Source: TOLSYN sp963849065 (GTDB taxonomy: Bacteria > Acidobacteriota > Terriglobia > Terriglobales > Acidobacteriaceae). From it: a DNA stretch of 64,000 nt. Each line of letters starts with the position of its first letter. Position 1 is the stretch's first letter. A program made the position numbers and the translations under genes. Under the pieces are notes generated by a model, which was given only the letters and a program-made list of their open reading frames with translations, was not told the DNA's origin and ran no database searches. Below are positions 49,817-58,701 of this stretch, piece after piece. The stretch lies in contig CAWKFM010000005.1 in the NCBI GenBank assembly GCA_963849065.1, positions 682,001 to 746,000 on the forward strand, written 5' to 3'.

Positions 49817-50818
49817 ATGAAATCCATCGAGTTGGCCCAACGCATTGGAGCCCTCTGCGAGGGCGGCGATGTCGAACTGACCCAGGTGGCCAGCTTCGCC
49901 GCCGCCACGTCCCATAGCCTCATCTTCGTCGAGCATCCCCGCTACCTCGAACCCGCCTTGGCCTCCGCCGCCGGAGCGGCGATCGTTTCCACCGACGCGT
50001 CGCTGGATGGTGCCGCTGCGGCTCACAACAAAGTCCTGCTCCGCTGCGCCAATCCGCGCCTCGCCTTCGCTCTCGCCGCCGCCGAACTGCGCCGTTCCAC
50101 GCCCGCCGTCGGAGCCATCCATCTGACCGCGGTGGTCCATCCCACGGCCAACATCCATCCCACCGCCCGCGTCGATGCGCTCGCCGTCGTCGGCGCCGCA
50201 GCCGGCATCGGCCCGCGCACCCACCTCGGCCCCGGATGCATCGTCGGCCCCGGCGTCATCATCGGCGCCGACTGTGACCTGGTCGCCCGCGTCGTCATCC
50301 ACTCCGGCACCACCCTCGGAGACCGCGTCATCGTCAAGCCCGGCGCGGTCCTCGGCGGAGACGGCTTCGGCTTCGTCCCCGATCCCGCCACCGGCCGCTA
50401 CCACAAGTTCCCCCAGATCGGACGCCTCGAAATCGGCAACGATGTCGAGATCGGCGCCAACACCTGTATCGACCGCGGAGCTCTCGACGCCACCGTCATC
50501 GCCGATGGCGTCAAGCTCGATAACCTCGTCCAGGTCGGCCACAACGTCCACATAGGACTTAACGTTGTTGTCGCCTCCCAAACCGGCATCAGCGGCAGCT
50601 CGGTCCTCGAAGACGGCGTCATCGTCGGCGGCCAGGTCGGCATCGCCGACCACGTCCGCATCGAGCAGGGCGCCATCCTCGGAGCCCAGTGCGGCATCCC
50701 CAGCAAGAAAGTCCTGCGTGGCCCCGGCATCGTCTTCTGGGGCACACCCGCCCGCCCCATCAGTGAATACCTCCGCGAACTGGCTACGCTCGCGCGCCTC
50801 ACAAAAAAGAAAAAGTAG
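49817..50818 (+). CDS. lpxD: UDP-3-O-acylglucosamine N-acyltransferase LpxD
   Basis: A 333-residue enzyme of lipid A synthesis that transfers a 3-hydroxyacyl chain from ACP to UDP-3-O-acyl-glucosamine. The N-terminal uridine-binding domain (1-100) is followed by a left-handed beta helix of hexapeptide repeats (VVHPTANIHPTARVDALAVV and on). The active site is in GGDGFGFVPD and the catalytic His in NLVQVGHNVHIG. Its presence shows an LPS-type outer membrane. ATG at 49817; AAGGACGC precedes it. Confidence 0.96.
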   Translation: MKSIELAQRIGALCEGGDVELTQVASFAAATSHSLIFVEHPRYLEPALASAAGAAIVSTDASLDGAAAAHNKVLLRCANPRLAFALAAAELRRSTPAVGAIHLTAVVHPTANIHPTARVDALAVVGAAAGIGPRTHLGPGCIVGPGVIIGADCDLVARVVIHSGTTLGDRVIVKPGAVLGGDGFGFVPDPATGRYHKFPQIGRLEIGNDVEIGANTCIDRGALDATVIADGVKLDNLVQVGHNVHIGLNVVVASQTGISGSSVLEDGVIVGGQVGIADHVRIEQGAILGAQCGIPSKKVLRGPGIVFWGTPARPISEYLRELATLARLTKKKK

Positions 50819-50884
50819 GAGAAAACAGTGGCAACATCCTTATAGGAAACGCGCGGCATTTCTGAACAGGCTCTTGGCCAATCA

Positions 50885-51493
50885 TTGCGCCCATTCGCGG
50901 ACATCTTGACTGACGCATTTCAAGTTGTGGACGATCTAGTTGGCTATCTTGAACTAGCAGGCGCGCCATTGGGGCGTGTCTGCGCCACCATAGCGGTTAA
51001 GGCGAGGAACTTGGCTCTGGCTTGTTACAGTCTGTCACTCGACGGACTCGCCCAAGAATCAGGAGCGCTATTCCGAGTGCTTCTCGAGTCCTTGGAACTC
51101 CTACAATATCTCCGGGATGATCCGAAGAGACTCATCGAGGTGCTCAACGGCCAATTGCCAAGCGCAGGAGGAATCGCTAAGCAAATTAACGGCAAGTTCA
51201 AGAGTCTTAGGGATCATCTCAATGCCCACGCGTCACACTTTTCCCTAAGTTTTGAGGCAATGAACCATCTGGTGGACTACTCCCATGGCCGCCTTCGAAC
51301 CGCTCAGCCATATAGCGAGCGAGTACTGCGCACCAATCTGCGAACACTTCTATCGATGCTCGTCTGGCTCGCAATTGAGGTCGCTAACTGCTGTTCCGTA
51401 GCAGAGGGCAGGGTTGAAGATGCCACGGCAGATAGGGTTGAGGATCTTAAAAGGCGCGCATTTGAAATATTTGACGGAGCTGATCCGACTTAG
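50885..51493 (+). CDS. Unknown helical protein with unclear start
   Basis: A 202-residue, mostly helical soluble protein (LARNL-type Leu-rich helices, for example ALFRVLLESLELLQYLRDD). Codon use is less GC-rich than in neighbours, suggesting transfer. No ATG/GTG start with ribosome site is found; the frame opens at TTG, and further upstream an in-frame TAG at 50843 cuts off a better-looking start (GTGGCAACATCC). It may be N-terminally damaged. It runs tail to tail into a toxin-antitoxin pair. No family is recognised. Confidence 0.5.
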   Translation: MRPFADILTDAFQVVDDLVGYLELAGAPLGRVCATIAVKARNLALACYSLSLDGLAQESGALFRVLLESLELLQYLRDDPKRLIEVLNGQLPSAGGIAKQINGKFKSLRDHLNAHASHFSLSFEAMNHLVDYSHGRLRTAQPYSERVLRTNLRTLLSMLVWLAIEVANCCSVAEGRVEDATADRVEDLKRRAFEIFDGADPT

Positions 51494-51774
51494 AAAGTCT
51501 CCGGCCGCCGCTGCGCTCCGTGATAGACGGCGAGCGCCACAATGCGGGCTTTCTTAACGGTGTAGGCAACGATGAAGGGCGTGTGCGCAATCACTAACTC
51601 GCGCGTCCCTGCAACCCGCCCTGCTCTGCCCGACATGGGAAACGTTGCAAGCTGCTGCACGCTGGCGACGATCTGCAGCGCGATCCGCGAGGCAACCTCC
51701 TCGCTGTTTGAGAGAGCAATAAAGTCGTGAGCCTGATCGAGCTGCCGCGCCGCCTGCTCTGTCCATTCGATCAC
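51490..51774 (-). CDS. RelE/ParE-family toxin
   Basis: A 94-residue protein with the ParE/RelE fold: WTEQAARQLDQAHDFIA helix pair, then FPMSGRAGRVAGTRELVI and VAYTVKKARIVALAVYHGAQ, where Arg residues and the final HG-x-x-R are family hallmarks. RelE-type toxins cut mRNA on ribosomes and ParE types poison gyrase; the sequence does not decide. Its start overlaps the antitoxin stop by four bases. Confidence 0.88.
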   Translation of the reverse strand: MIEWTEQAARQLDQAHDFIALSNSEEVASRIALQIVASVQQLATFPMSGRAGRVAGTRELVIAHTPFIVAYTVKKARIVALAVYHGAQRRPETF

Positions 51775-52022
51775 TTGCTGGCACGCCCGCTCTGCTTGAA
51801 CCGCTTCACAATCTCTTCGTGGCTTACCACGCGCCCCTTGCGCATCTCTTCCAGTCCCTCTCGCACCAGCGCATCCTGATAGGCGTGCAGCTCAAGGTAA
51901 TTGGAGATCGCCTCATTGATCAGATAGCTGCGCGGCCGGTCCTGCGCGGCGGCAAGCGAATCCAGCGCCTCGATCTTCTCCGCGGCGGCCCGGAAGCTGA
52001 TCGTTTTCTCAATGCCACTCAT
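51771..52022 (-). CDS. Ribbon-helix-helix antitoxin
   Basis: An 83-residue protein starting MSGIEKTISFRAAAEKIEAL. The N-terminal RHH (strand EKTISFRA, then helices with SLAAAQDRPRSYLINEAI) binds DNA and the C-terminal helix (LEEMRKGRVVSHEEIVKRF) wraps the toxin. An upstream ATG at 52040 would add six residues but lies within the presumed operator. It precedes and overlaps the toxin gene. Confidence 0.85.
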   Translation of the reverse strand: MSGIEKTISFRAAAEKIEALDSLAAAQDRPRSYLINEAISNYLELHAYQDALVREGLEEMRKGRVVSHEEIVKRFKQSGRASK

Positions 52023-52039
52023 AATGCGGGAGAATAACA

Positions 52040-52058
52040 TGTATTATTATGTAATACA
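52040..52058 (-). promoter_or_regulatory. Palindromic operator of the toxin-antitoxin pair
   Basis: TGTATTA/TAATACA is a perfect 7-bp inverted repeat with a 5-base spacer, directly before the antitoxin start. RHH antitoxins repress at such sites. The AT-rich stretch probably also contains the -10 box. Confidence 0.6.
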
Positions 52059-52133
52059 ACCCTTGCCGCTGGCACGGCATGCGCTGTGCCGCCCCTGTCA
52101 CTCCTGAGCCTCCGCGTGAGATGATTTCTCCTC

Positions 52134-52988
52134 ATGCGCGACTTTCAGCTCCTATTCGACGACGATCTCCCCGGCGAAGCCGCCACGCCGCCCGATCCGG
52201 CGATGGCGCGCTATGGCGGGCTTGTCTTTCCCCCACCACCACCCTCCCGCCCCTGGATCTACGCCAACTTCGTGCAGACCCTCGACGGCATCGTCTCGCT
52301 GCTGGGCGACCAGGCCAGCGGCGCCGACATCGGCGGCCTCCCCGAAGACCGCTGGCTTATGGACCTGTTGCGCGCCCACGCCGACGCCGTCATCCTCGGC
52401 ATGGGAACCCTGCGCGCCGAGCAGCGCCTCAATCGTCCCCGTCCGCGCGGCCCGGTCTTCCGCATCGTGCATCCGGAGCTCGAACAGCTGCGCGCCCGTC
52501 TCGGCCGCGGCCGCCAGCGCAACATTCTGGTCACCGCCCATGCCGCCTTCCAACTGGGCGACTACGCGGTCTTTGACGGCGAACTGGTAGACGCCACCGT
52601 GCTCACCACGCACGAAGGAGCCCGCCGCCTCGAATCCCAGCGCGCCAGTCACCCCGCCCTGGACATCATTGCCGTGGACCCTGCGGGAGACAGCGTGAAT
52701 ATGCCTCAGGCCATCGCGGCGCTCCAGCAGCGCTACGGCATCCGCTACCTGCTCTGCGAGGGCGGACCTTCACTGTACTCGGCCATGCTCACCGCCGGCC
52801 TCATCGACGAAAAGTTCCTCACCGTCTCGCCCATCGAAGTCGGAGCCATGAGCGCGCACGGCACCCGGCCCACCGTGCTGCCCAACATCAGCCTCAGCAA
52901 GCAGGATGCGGTTCACTGGCGCTGGCTCAGCTGTCGCAAGGTAGACGGTTATCAGTTACACCGCTTCCGGCGCGAAGTCTCCTCGTAG
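52134..52988 (+). CDS. RibD-C/dihydrofolate-reductase-fold protein
   Basis: A 284-residue protein. The fold is shown by WIYANFVQTLDGIVSL (substrate strand), DRWLMDLLRAHADAVILGMG (NADPH helix and loop), and RYLLCEGGPSLYSAML, the conserved GGP loop of riboflavin reductase (RibD C-terminal domain). The deaminase half of RibD is absent. It may reduce the pyrimidine intermediate of riboflavin synthesis or another substrate. Confidence 0.85.
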   Translation: MRDFQLLFDDDLPGEAATPPDPAMARYGGLVFPPPPPSRPWIYANFVQTLDGIVSLLGDQASGADIGGLPEDRWLMDLLRAHADAVILGMGTLRAEQRLNRPRPRGPVFRIVHPELEQLRARLGRGRQRNILVTAHAAFQLGDYAVFDGELVDATVLTTHEGARRLESQRASHPALDIIAVDPAGDSVNMPQAIAALQQRYGIRYLLCEGGPSLYSAMLTAGLIDEKFLTVSPIEVGAMSAHGTRPTVLPNISLSKQDAVHWRWLSCRKVDGYQLHRFRREVSS

Positions 52989-53055
52989 CGTATTCACATA
53001 GCCTATCCACAGAACCCACCCACAGAGCCCACCCACATTTGTTAGACTCTGGACT

Positions 53056-54669
53056 GTGAAAGGCATCCACAAGAGCGCCTCGCTGCTGGCTGCGGTCTCC
53101 GGCCTGTTGCAGGTACTCATCTTTCCGCGTCCCAATCTCTACTGGCTCTGTTGGATCGCGCTGGCCCCGCTGATGTACGCGTTGCTGCGCGCGCGCGAGG
53201 CCGATGCCGCCGAACTGCTGGCCGACGAGACCTACTCGTTTCTAGTCCCGGCTCGGCTCTGGCAGGGATTTCTTCTCGGCTGGCTCTCCGGCACCATCTT
53301 CTACTTCGGAACCTGCTACTGGGTCTATTCGGTGATGCACCTCTACGGAGGCCTGTCGCCATTTGTTTCGTTCCTGCTCCTCATCCTCTTTTCGCTCTAC
53401 ATCGGATTGCACCACGGGGTCTTCGGCGCTCTGATGGCGCTGGCCGGGCGCGCGCGCACCGGCTTCAGCCGCAAGGCGCTGGTGCTCGCGCCCTTCCTCT
53501 GGGTCGCCGTCGAACTCCTCCGCGCCCACCTGGTCAGCTTTCCCTGGATGCTGCTCGGCACCGCGCAGATCGACAATCTTCCCCTCACGCGGCTGGCGGG
53601 CCTCACCGGCGTTTACGGTGTGTCGTTTGAGATCGTGCTGGTGAACACCGTCTTTGCCGCCGCCATGCTGGTGCATCGCAAGCGGCGGATGCCGCTGCTG
53701 GTGGCGGCCTTGGCCGGTGCAATTGCCCTGCAGTCCACTGTCCTGGTGCGCGTCGAGCCCAGCGAGGTGGAGGCGCATGCCACGCTGGTGCAGCAGGACG
53801 TGCCTCTCAACCGGCAGTGGAGTTACGAATCCTACAAGAAGCTGATCGACGATCTGAGTGCAGTGAGCGTCGCTCCGGAGCCGGCCAAGGACCCAACCAT
53901 TGCGCCGCTGATCGTCTGGCCCGAGTCGCCAGCGCCCTTTGAGACCGACGACCGCCTGTTCAACCAATCCACCGCGCAGCTGGCTCAAAGCCGGCGCTCG
54001 TGGCTGCTGGTCGGAGCCACGGCCGTGCAGCCGCCCTCCAAGCCGGATGAGCCCGAGCAGGTGTACAACTCGGCGCTGCTGCTCAATCCAGAGGGTGCCG
54101 TCACCCAGCGCTACGACAAGGTCCACCTCGTCCCCTGGGGCGAATACGTTCCCTTTGCCTGGGCCTTCGGCTTCGCCAAGGCGCTCACCCATGAGGTGGG
54201 CAGCTACACCTCGTCGGGCGGTGAGCGCATTCCGCTGGAGGTTGGCGCGCACCGCTACGGGGTCTTCATCTGCTACGAGTCCGTCTTTCCCCACGAAGTC
54301 CGGCAGTTTGCCCAGCGCGGCGCCGAAGTCTTCGTCAACATCTCCAACGACGAGTGGTTCGGCAACTCGGGCGCTCCCTGGCAGGGACTCAACATGGCGC
54401 GCATGCGCGCCGTCGAAAACCACCGCTGGCTGTTGCGCTGCACCAACAATGGCATCACGGCGGCCATCGATCCGCTGGGCCGCGTGGTGGCCGTGGCGCC
54501 GCGCAACCAGCGCGTGGCCCTGGATGCGCCCTACGCGCTGCTCGATGATTCGACTTTCTACACCCGCTATGGCGACTGGTTTCCCATTCTCTGTGCCATA
54601 ATTTCAATCACGGGATTGCTCTGGCGCGACCAACCGGGGGCGCACCTGACTCGTCCCGTGCCGGTATAG
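53056..54669 (+). CDS. lnt: Apolipoprotein N-acyltransferase
   Basis: A 537-residue membrane enzyme that adds the third acyl chain to lipoproteins. About seven to eight hydrophobic helices in the first 240 residues include LLLILFSLYIGLHHGVFGAL. The nitrilase-like domain holds the catalytic triad: Glu in VWPESPAPFE, Lys in YDKVHLVPWGEYVPF and Cys in FICYESVFPH. The start is a GTG at 53056. It lies 13 bp before prfB and is probably co-transcribed with it. Confidence 0.96.
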   Translation: MKGIHKSASLLAAVSGLLQVLIFPRPNLYWLCWIALAPLMYALLRAREADAAELLADETYSFLVPARLWQGFLLGWLSGTIFYFGTCYWVYSVMHLYGGLSPFVSFLLLILFSLYIGLHHGVFGALMALAGRARTGFSRKALVLAPFLWVAVELLRAHLVSFPWMLLGTAQIDNLPLTRLAGLTGVYGVSFEIVLVNTVFAAAMLVHRKRRMPLLVAALAGAIALQSTVLVRVEPSEVEAHATLVQQDVPLNRQWSYESYKKLIDDLSAVSVAPEPAKDPTIAPLIVWPESPAPFETDDRLFNQSTAQLAQSRRSWLLVGATAVQPPSKPDEPEQVYNSALLLNPEGAVTQRYDKVHLVPWGEYVPFAWAFGFAKALTHEVGSYTSSGGERIPLEVGAHRYGVFICYESVFPHEVRQFAQRGAEVFVNISNDEWFGNSGAPWQGLNMARMRAVENHRWLLRCTNNGITAAIDPLGRVVAVAPRNQRVALDAPYALLDDSTFYTRYGDWFPILCAIISITGLLWRDQPGAHLTRPVPV

Positions 54670-54682
54670 GAGAAGGATAAAC

Positions 54683-55787
54683 ATGATCGAACAGCAGCTG
54701 GAACAGGAGTTTTCGGCCCTTCGCGGCAAGGTGCGCGAGCTACAGGAGTATCTTTGACTCGCCCAAGCTGAAGTCTGAGCTGGAGAAGGTCGAAGAGCTG
54801 ACCGCGGACCCGAATTTCTGGAACGACTCCGAAAATTCACAGAAGACCATGCGCGAGCGCAAGCGCCTGGAAGATGCCCTGGCGACCGACAGCGAGCTGA
54901 CACGCCGCGTGGAGGACATCTCCGCCTACTTCGAACTGGCCGCCGAAGGCGAGCGGGTGGATGAGGAAGTCACCCGCGAAATGGGCGCATTGCGCGAGGT
55001 GGTCGAGAAGCTGGAAACCGAGACGCTGCTGAGCGGCGACCTCGACCGCAGCAACGCCATCGTCACCATCCATCCCGGCGCGGGCGGCACCGAGTCGCAG
55101 GACTGGGCGGAGATGCTGCTGCGCATGTTCCTGCGCTGGTGCGAGCGCAAGCGCTTTGAGACCGTGGTCAACGATCTGCAGCCGGGCGACGAGGCGGGCA
55201 TCAAGTCGGTCACCTTCAGCGTCACCGGAGAATTCGCCTACGGACTGCTGACCAGTGAGATCGGCGTGCACCGCCTGGTGCGAATCTCGCCCTTCGACCA
55301 GCAGGCGCGGCGCCATACCTCATTTGCCAGCGTCTACGTATCGCCTGAAATCGACGACAGCATCGAAGTCATCATCAAGCCAGATGACATAAGGATCGAT
55401 ACGTATCGATCCGGCGGCAAGGGCGGTCAGCACGTCAACACCACGGACTCGGCGGTGCGCATCACGCACTATCCCACCGGCATCGTAGTGGCCTGCCAGA
55501 ACGAACGCTCGCAGCATAAGAACCGCGAGCGCGGCTTCAAAATGCTGCGCTCCAGAATCTACGAGTACGAGTTGGAGAAGAAGAGGGCGATCAGCCGGAA
55601 GGTGGAAGATTCCAAGCTCGACATCGACTTCGGCTCGCAGATCCGCTCCTACGTCCTGCAGCCTTACCGCATGGCGAAGGACCACCGCACCAAGATGGAA
55701 GTCGGCGACGTGGACCGCGTGCTCGATGGAGACATCGATCCGTTCATCCGCGCCTACCTGCAGATGCGCAGGGCGGAACAGAGGTAG
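54683..55787 (+). CDS. prfB: Peptide chain release factor 2, with programmed +1 frameshift
   Basis: RF2 ends translation at UGA and UAA. The ATG at 54683 is followed by 24 codons and an in-frame TGA at 54755-54757 in the context CTTTGAC, with an internal AGGAG just upstream: the classic autoregulatory +1 shift. The shifted frame runs from 54756 to 55787, giving about 367 residues. The UGA-reading SPF tripeptide is in RISPFDQQARR and the catalytic GGQ in SGGKGGQHVN. Low RF2 makes the ribosome stall and shift, raising RF2. Confidence 0.97.
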
Positions 55788-55791
55788 CACG

Positions 55792-56406
55792 ATGCAAGAG
55801 GGAATGCAGAAAGGACACGAGCGGGGGTTGGAGCGGTTGAAGCGGCCATTGAGCGCGCGCTTCGACGCGGCTCTGGTGCTGGCTTCCACCCTGCATCGCG
55901 AACAGGCGCGCAAGGCCAGCGGCGTTCCCTACGTGGCCCACCTGCTCGGCGTGGCCTCCTTGGTTCTGGAAGAAGGCGGCAGCGAGGACATGGCGATTGC
56001 CGCGCTGCTGCACGATGCCGCCGAGGACCAGGGCGGCGAGACCACGTTGGATCAGATTTCTGCGGACTTCGGCGCCGAGGTGGCGCGCTGGGTGCGGCAG
56101 GCGAGCGACGCCTTCACCCTGCCCAAGCCGGAGTGGGAGGCGCGCAAGCGTCATCATCTGGCGCAGATCCCCTCGGCCGACCGCGAAGCGCGGTTGATTA
56201 TGCTGGCCGACAAGGTGCACAACGCCCGGTCGATTCTCGCCGACCACGCGCGCATCGGCTCCGGTGTGTGGGAGCGCTTCAGCGTTCCGCGCGAGCGTAC
56301 GCTGTGGTACTACCAGAGCCTGCTGGAGGTCTTCGAGCGCGAGCTCTCACCGGTTCTCTACGACACGCTGCGGCAATGCGTGACTCGCATGAAGGAGCTG
56401 AGCTGA
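55792..56406 (+). CDS. HD-domain hydrolase, SpoT/MESH1-like
   Basis: A 204-residue HD protein. The metal-binding pattern is GVPYVAHLLGVA (His), then AALLHDAAEDQGG (HD plus ED) and MLADKVHNARSI (Asp near N). This is the (p)ppGpp hydrolase half-site arrangement (HD-x3-ED, then LxDKxHN) without synthetase domain. It may degrade alarmone or a related nucleotide. It starts 4 bp after prfB and abuts the next gene. Confidence 0.85.
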   Translation: MQEGMQKGHERGLERLKRPLSARFDAALVLASTLHREQARKASGVPYVAHLLGVASLVLEEGGSEDMAIAALLHDAAEDQGGETTLDQISADFGAEVARWVRQASDAFTLPKPEWEARKRHHLAQIPSADREARLIMLADKVHNARSILADHARIGSGVWERFSVPRERTLWYYQSLLEVFERELSPVLYDTLRQCVTRMKELS

Positions 56407-57477
56407 ATGGCCCGGATGGTGGAACTGATCCGCGACGGCGCCGCGCCCAAGTCCATGATGAAGCGCGCCGCGCGCGGTGAGCTGGCGCTCCCGGCGGAGG
56501 AAGCGATTGAGGTTCTGATGGCCTTGACCGAGGATCGCGAGCTGGGGGCCGAGGCGGAGCAGACTTTGGCGAACTGGGAAGAGTCCTCGCTGAGCGCGGT
56601 TGCCGCGAAGCCTGAGACGTCGCCCGGCTTGCTGCGCTATCTGCTGCGTAACCAGGCGATGCGGCCTGCGGTGATGGCGGCGCTCGGTGGCAATCCTGCG
56701 CTGCCGCTGCAGGAACTGGAACCGGCGGCCAGCCATGGCGGGCCGGAAACCGTACAGGCAATGTTGCAGAGCGAGCGGGTACGCAATTCCAGCTCTTTGC
56801 TGGAACTCATCATGGAAAACCCATCCGCGGAAGCGCTTCGCCCGCGACTGGAGGAGTGGCTGGTCTCGGCTCAGGACGCCGAGGCAGATGCGGCCGCGGC
56901 AAAAATACTGGAGCTCCACGACGACGAGTTGATATGCGAAGACGCCCAGCCCTTTGAACTGGTGGAGGCCTTTGAGGGCGAGGACGATCCGCTGGCGCAA
57001 CTGCTGACGCGGGCCCAGCAAGGCGAGGCGCCGGTCGAGCCGGAGCAAAAGGAGCAGCTCTCCCTGCTGCAACGCATCGGGCGGATGCGGGTGGGCGATC
57101 GTATCAAGCTGGCGATGCGCGGGAATCGCGAGGAGCGGATGGTGCTGATCCGCGACCGCTCCAAGCTGGTTTCGCTGGCCGTGCTGGCGTCGCCCAAGGT
57201 GAATGAAAGCGAGATGGAAGCCTTTGCGGCGATGAAGAACATCCAGGAGACCGTGCTGCGCACGATTGCGACCAACCGTAAGAGCGTCAAGCGTTATGGA
57301 GTCATCAAGGCCCTGGCGAACAATCCCAAGGCCCCTCTGGATGTCGCGCTGCCGCTCCTGTCTTATCTGCTCATCAATGATCTGCGCTCGCTTTCGATCA
57401 ACAAGAATGTGAATGAGACCATGCGCAAACGGGCATTGAAGTTGTTCCGGACCAAGACCGAGCGCAAGACCGACTGA
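56407..57477 (+). CDS. Helical-repeat protein of unknown function
   Basis: A 356-residue soluble protein made of short helices, as in HEAT or leucine-rich-variant repeats: AIEVLMALTEDRELGAEAEQ, then SPGLLRYLLRNQAMRPAVMA, and later LVSLAVLASPKVNESEMEAF and VIKALANNPKAPLDVALPLL. A central acidic linker (ELHDDELICEDAQPFELVE) separates two repeat halves. It may act as a scaffold. Its ATG touches the stop of the HD gene. No family name can be given with confidence. Confidence 0.75.
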   Translation: MARMVELIRDGAAPKSMMKRAARGELALPAEEAIEVLMALTEDRELGAEAEQTLANWEESSLSAVAAKPETSPGLLRYLLRNQAMRPAVMAALGGNPALPLQELEPAASHGGPETVQAMLQSERVRNSSSLLELIMENPSAEALRPRLEEWLVSAQDAEADAAAAKILELHDDELICEDAQPFELVEAFEGEDDPLAQLLTRAQQGEAPVEPEQKEQLSLLQRIGRMRVGDRIKLAMRGNREERMVLIRDRSKLVSLAVLASPKVNESEMEAFAAMKNIQETVLRTIATNRKSVKRYGVIKALANNPKAPLDVALPLLSYLLINDLRSLSINKNVNETMRKRALKLFRTKTERKTD

Positions 57478-57502
57478 CCAGGCGAGACAGCAAGGAGCAA
57501 AG

Positions 57503-57907
57503 GTGGCAGACCGCACATTAGAGCTGTTGACCAAGGCGAAGACGATTGCAGTGGTGGGACTATCGGACGATCCCAGCAAGCCGAGCTATGGTGTTTCGCT
57601 TTATATGCAGAGCAAAGGGTACCGGATTGTTCCAATCAATCCGAAGCTGAGCGAGGTGCTGGGAGAGCGCTCCTACCCGACGCTGACCGAGGCAGCCAGG
57701 CACGAGAAGATCGATCTGGTGGATGTCTTCCGCCGTCCCGAGGCCGTGCCGGAGATCGTGGACGAAGTGCTGGCACTGGGCATTCCCGCACTGTGGCTGC
57801 AGGAGACGGTGGTGCACGAAGCGGCTGCCCGGAAGGCACGCGAGGCCGGTGTGCTGGTGGTGATGGACAAATGCATTCTGAAAGAGCACCGGAGATACGG
57901 CCTATAA
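57503..57907 (+). CDS. CoA-binding-domain protein (YccU type)
   Basis: A 134-residue Rossmann-fold protein. The nucleotide-binding loop is IAVVGLSDDPSKPSYGV, followed by GYRIVPINPKLSEVLGE and ALWLQETVVHEAAARKA. These match the stand-alone CoA-binding domain family (PF13380). The cellular role is unknown. Confidence 0.9.
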   Translation: MADRTLELLTKAKTIAVVGLSDDPSKPSYGVSLYMQSKGYRIVPINPKLSEVLGERSYPTLTEAARHEKIDLVDVFRRPEAVPEIVDEVLALGIPALWLQETVVHEAAARKAREAGVLVVMDKCILKEHRRYGL

Positions 57908-58048
57908 GACAGACGGTGTGCGGCGATTGCCATTCTCAAGTTCTGGACTGCGCAGCCGATGAGTAAGGAAGCCGGACGGATTGGATCAGAGGTTCTACCA
58001 TCCAAATCTGCGGCCATGTATATGCGTTCGCTTCATCTCCGGTGCCTT

Positions 58049-58083
58049 GCCCCGCCGTCGCAAAACGGCGGGGCGTTTTCATT
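58049..58083 (+). terminator. Rho-independent terminator
   Basis: A 10-bp stem GCCCCGCCGT/ACGGCGGGGC with a CGCAAA loop is followed by GTTTTCATTTT. It lies 140 bp after the CoA-binding gene and probably ends the prfB-HD operon. Confidence 0.8.
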
Positions 58084-58123
58084 TTGACCGAACAGTGCAT
58101 GGGGCTCCACGTCGAGCGGAGGG

Positions 58124-58259
58124 AACGATTGCATTTTCAGTCAATCGTTGGAGAAGCCAGGTTGACTCGCTTGGCAATGGTTGCGCGCTCTTTGCACAAC
58201 CATTGACGGATCAGTTACGTCCGCCTCGGCAACGATTATCTTTTCCGACAATCGTTGCC
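58124..58259. repeat. Three related stem-loops in a row
   Basis: Stem 1: AACGATTG/CAATCGTT (58124-58149). Stem 2: CAATGGTTG/CAACCATTG (58175-58205). Stem 3: GGCAACGATT/AATCGTTGCC (58228-58259). All are perfect, with loops of 10-13 bases, and the arms are variants of CAACGATTG. They fill the gap of about 530 bp (57908-58443) that contains no gene. Confidence 0.7.
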
Positions 58260-58443
58260 CGGCATTTCCGCGCCCCTGCAAAGTAACCCAAGCCGGGCGG
58301 AGCACATCTCAGCTAGGCACGGACGAGGGTGGCCGCTTCCGGAAACGGTTGCGCCGGAGGATAGGAACCCTCGATCGCGAATTGTGAGGTTGGGAATGCT
58401 CCGCGAGTTGAGTTCCCGATGGGGTTGCCTGCATTTTGGGTAG

Positions 58444-58701
58444 CGAGAAGCTATAGCGGTCTCCGAGGCGAGCGAGGTTACGGGCGGGCGGAGCTATACT
58501 GTGGATGATCTCAATGAGCTGGGCGACGTTGCGGAGAAGATCGGCATGGAGTTGCGCAACCAGTATGTACTGGGCTATCGTCCCGCCAAGCCTTCGCGCG
58601 ATGGCAAGTGGCGCAAGGTGCGGATGAAGCTGAATCCTCCAAAGGGATCGCCCCAACTCTCGGTGTATGCGAAGACTGGCTATTATGCTCCATCGGAATA
58701 A
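58444..58701 (+). pseudogene. C-terminal remnant of a VWA-domain protein
   Basis: About 85 residues: SEASEVTGGRSYTVDDLNEL, then GMELRNQYVLGYRPAKPSRD and VYAKTGYYAPSE. This is the tail of the acidobacterial VWA (TIGR03436-like) proteins and lines up with the end of the complete gene just downstream (QIAHDIRGQYTIVYKPSRPM). The N-terminal signal and VWA domain are absent, and a stop precedes the frame. It is a truncated paralogue. Confidence 0.75.
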
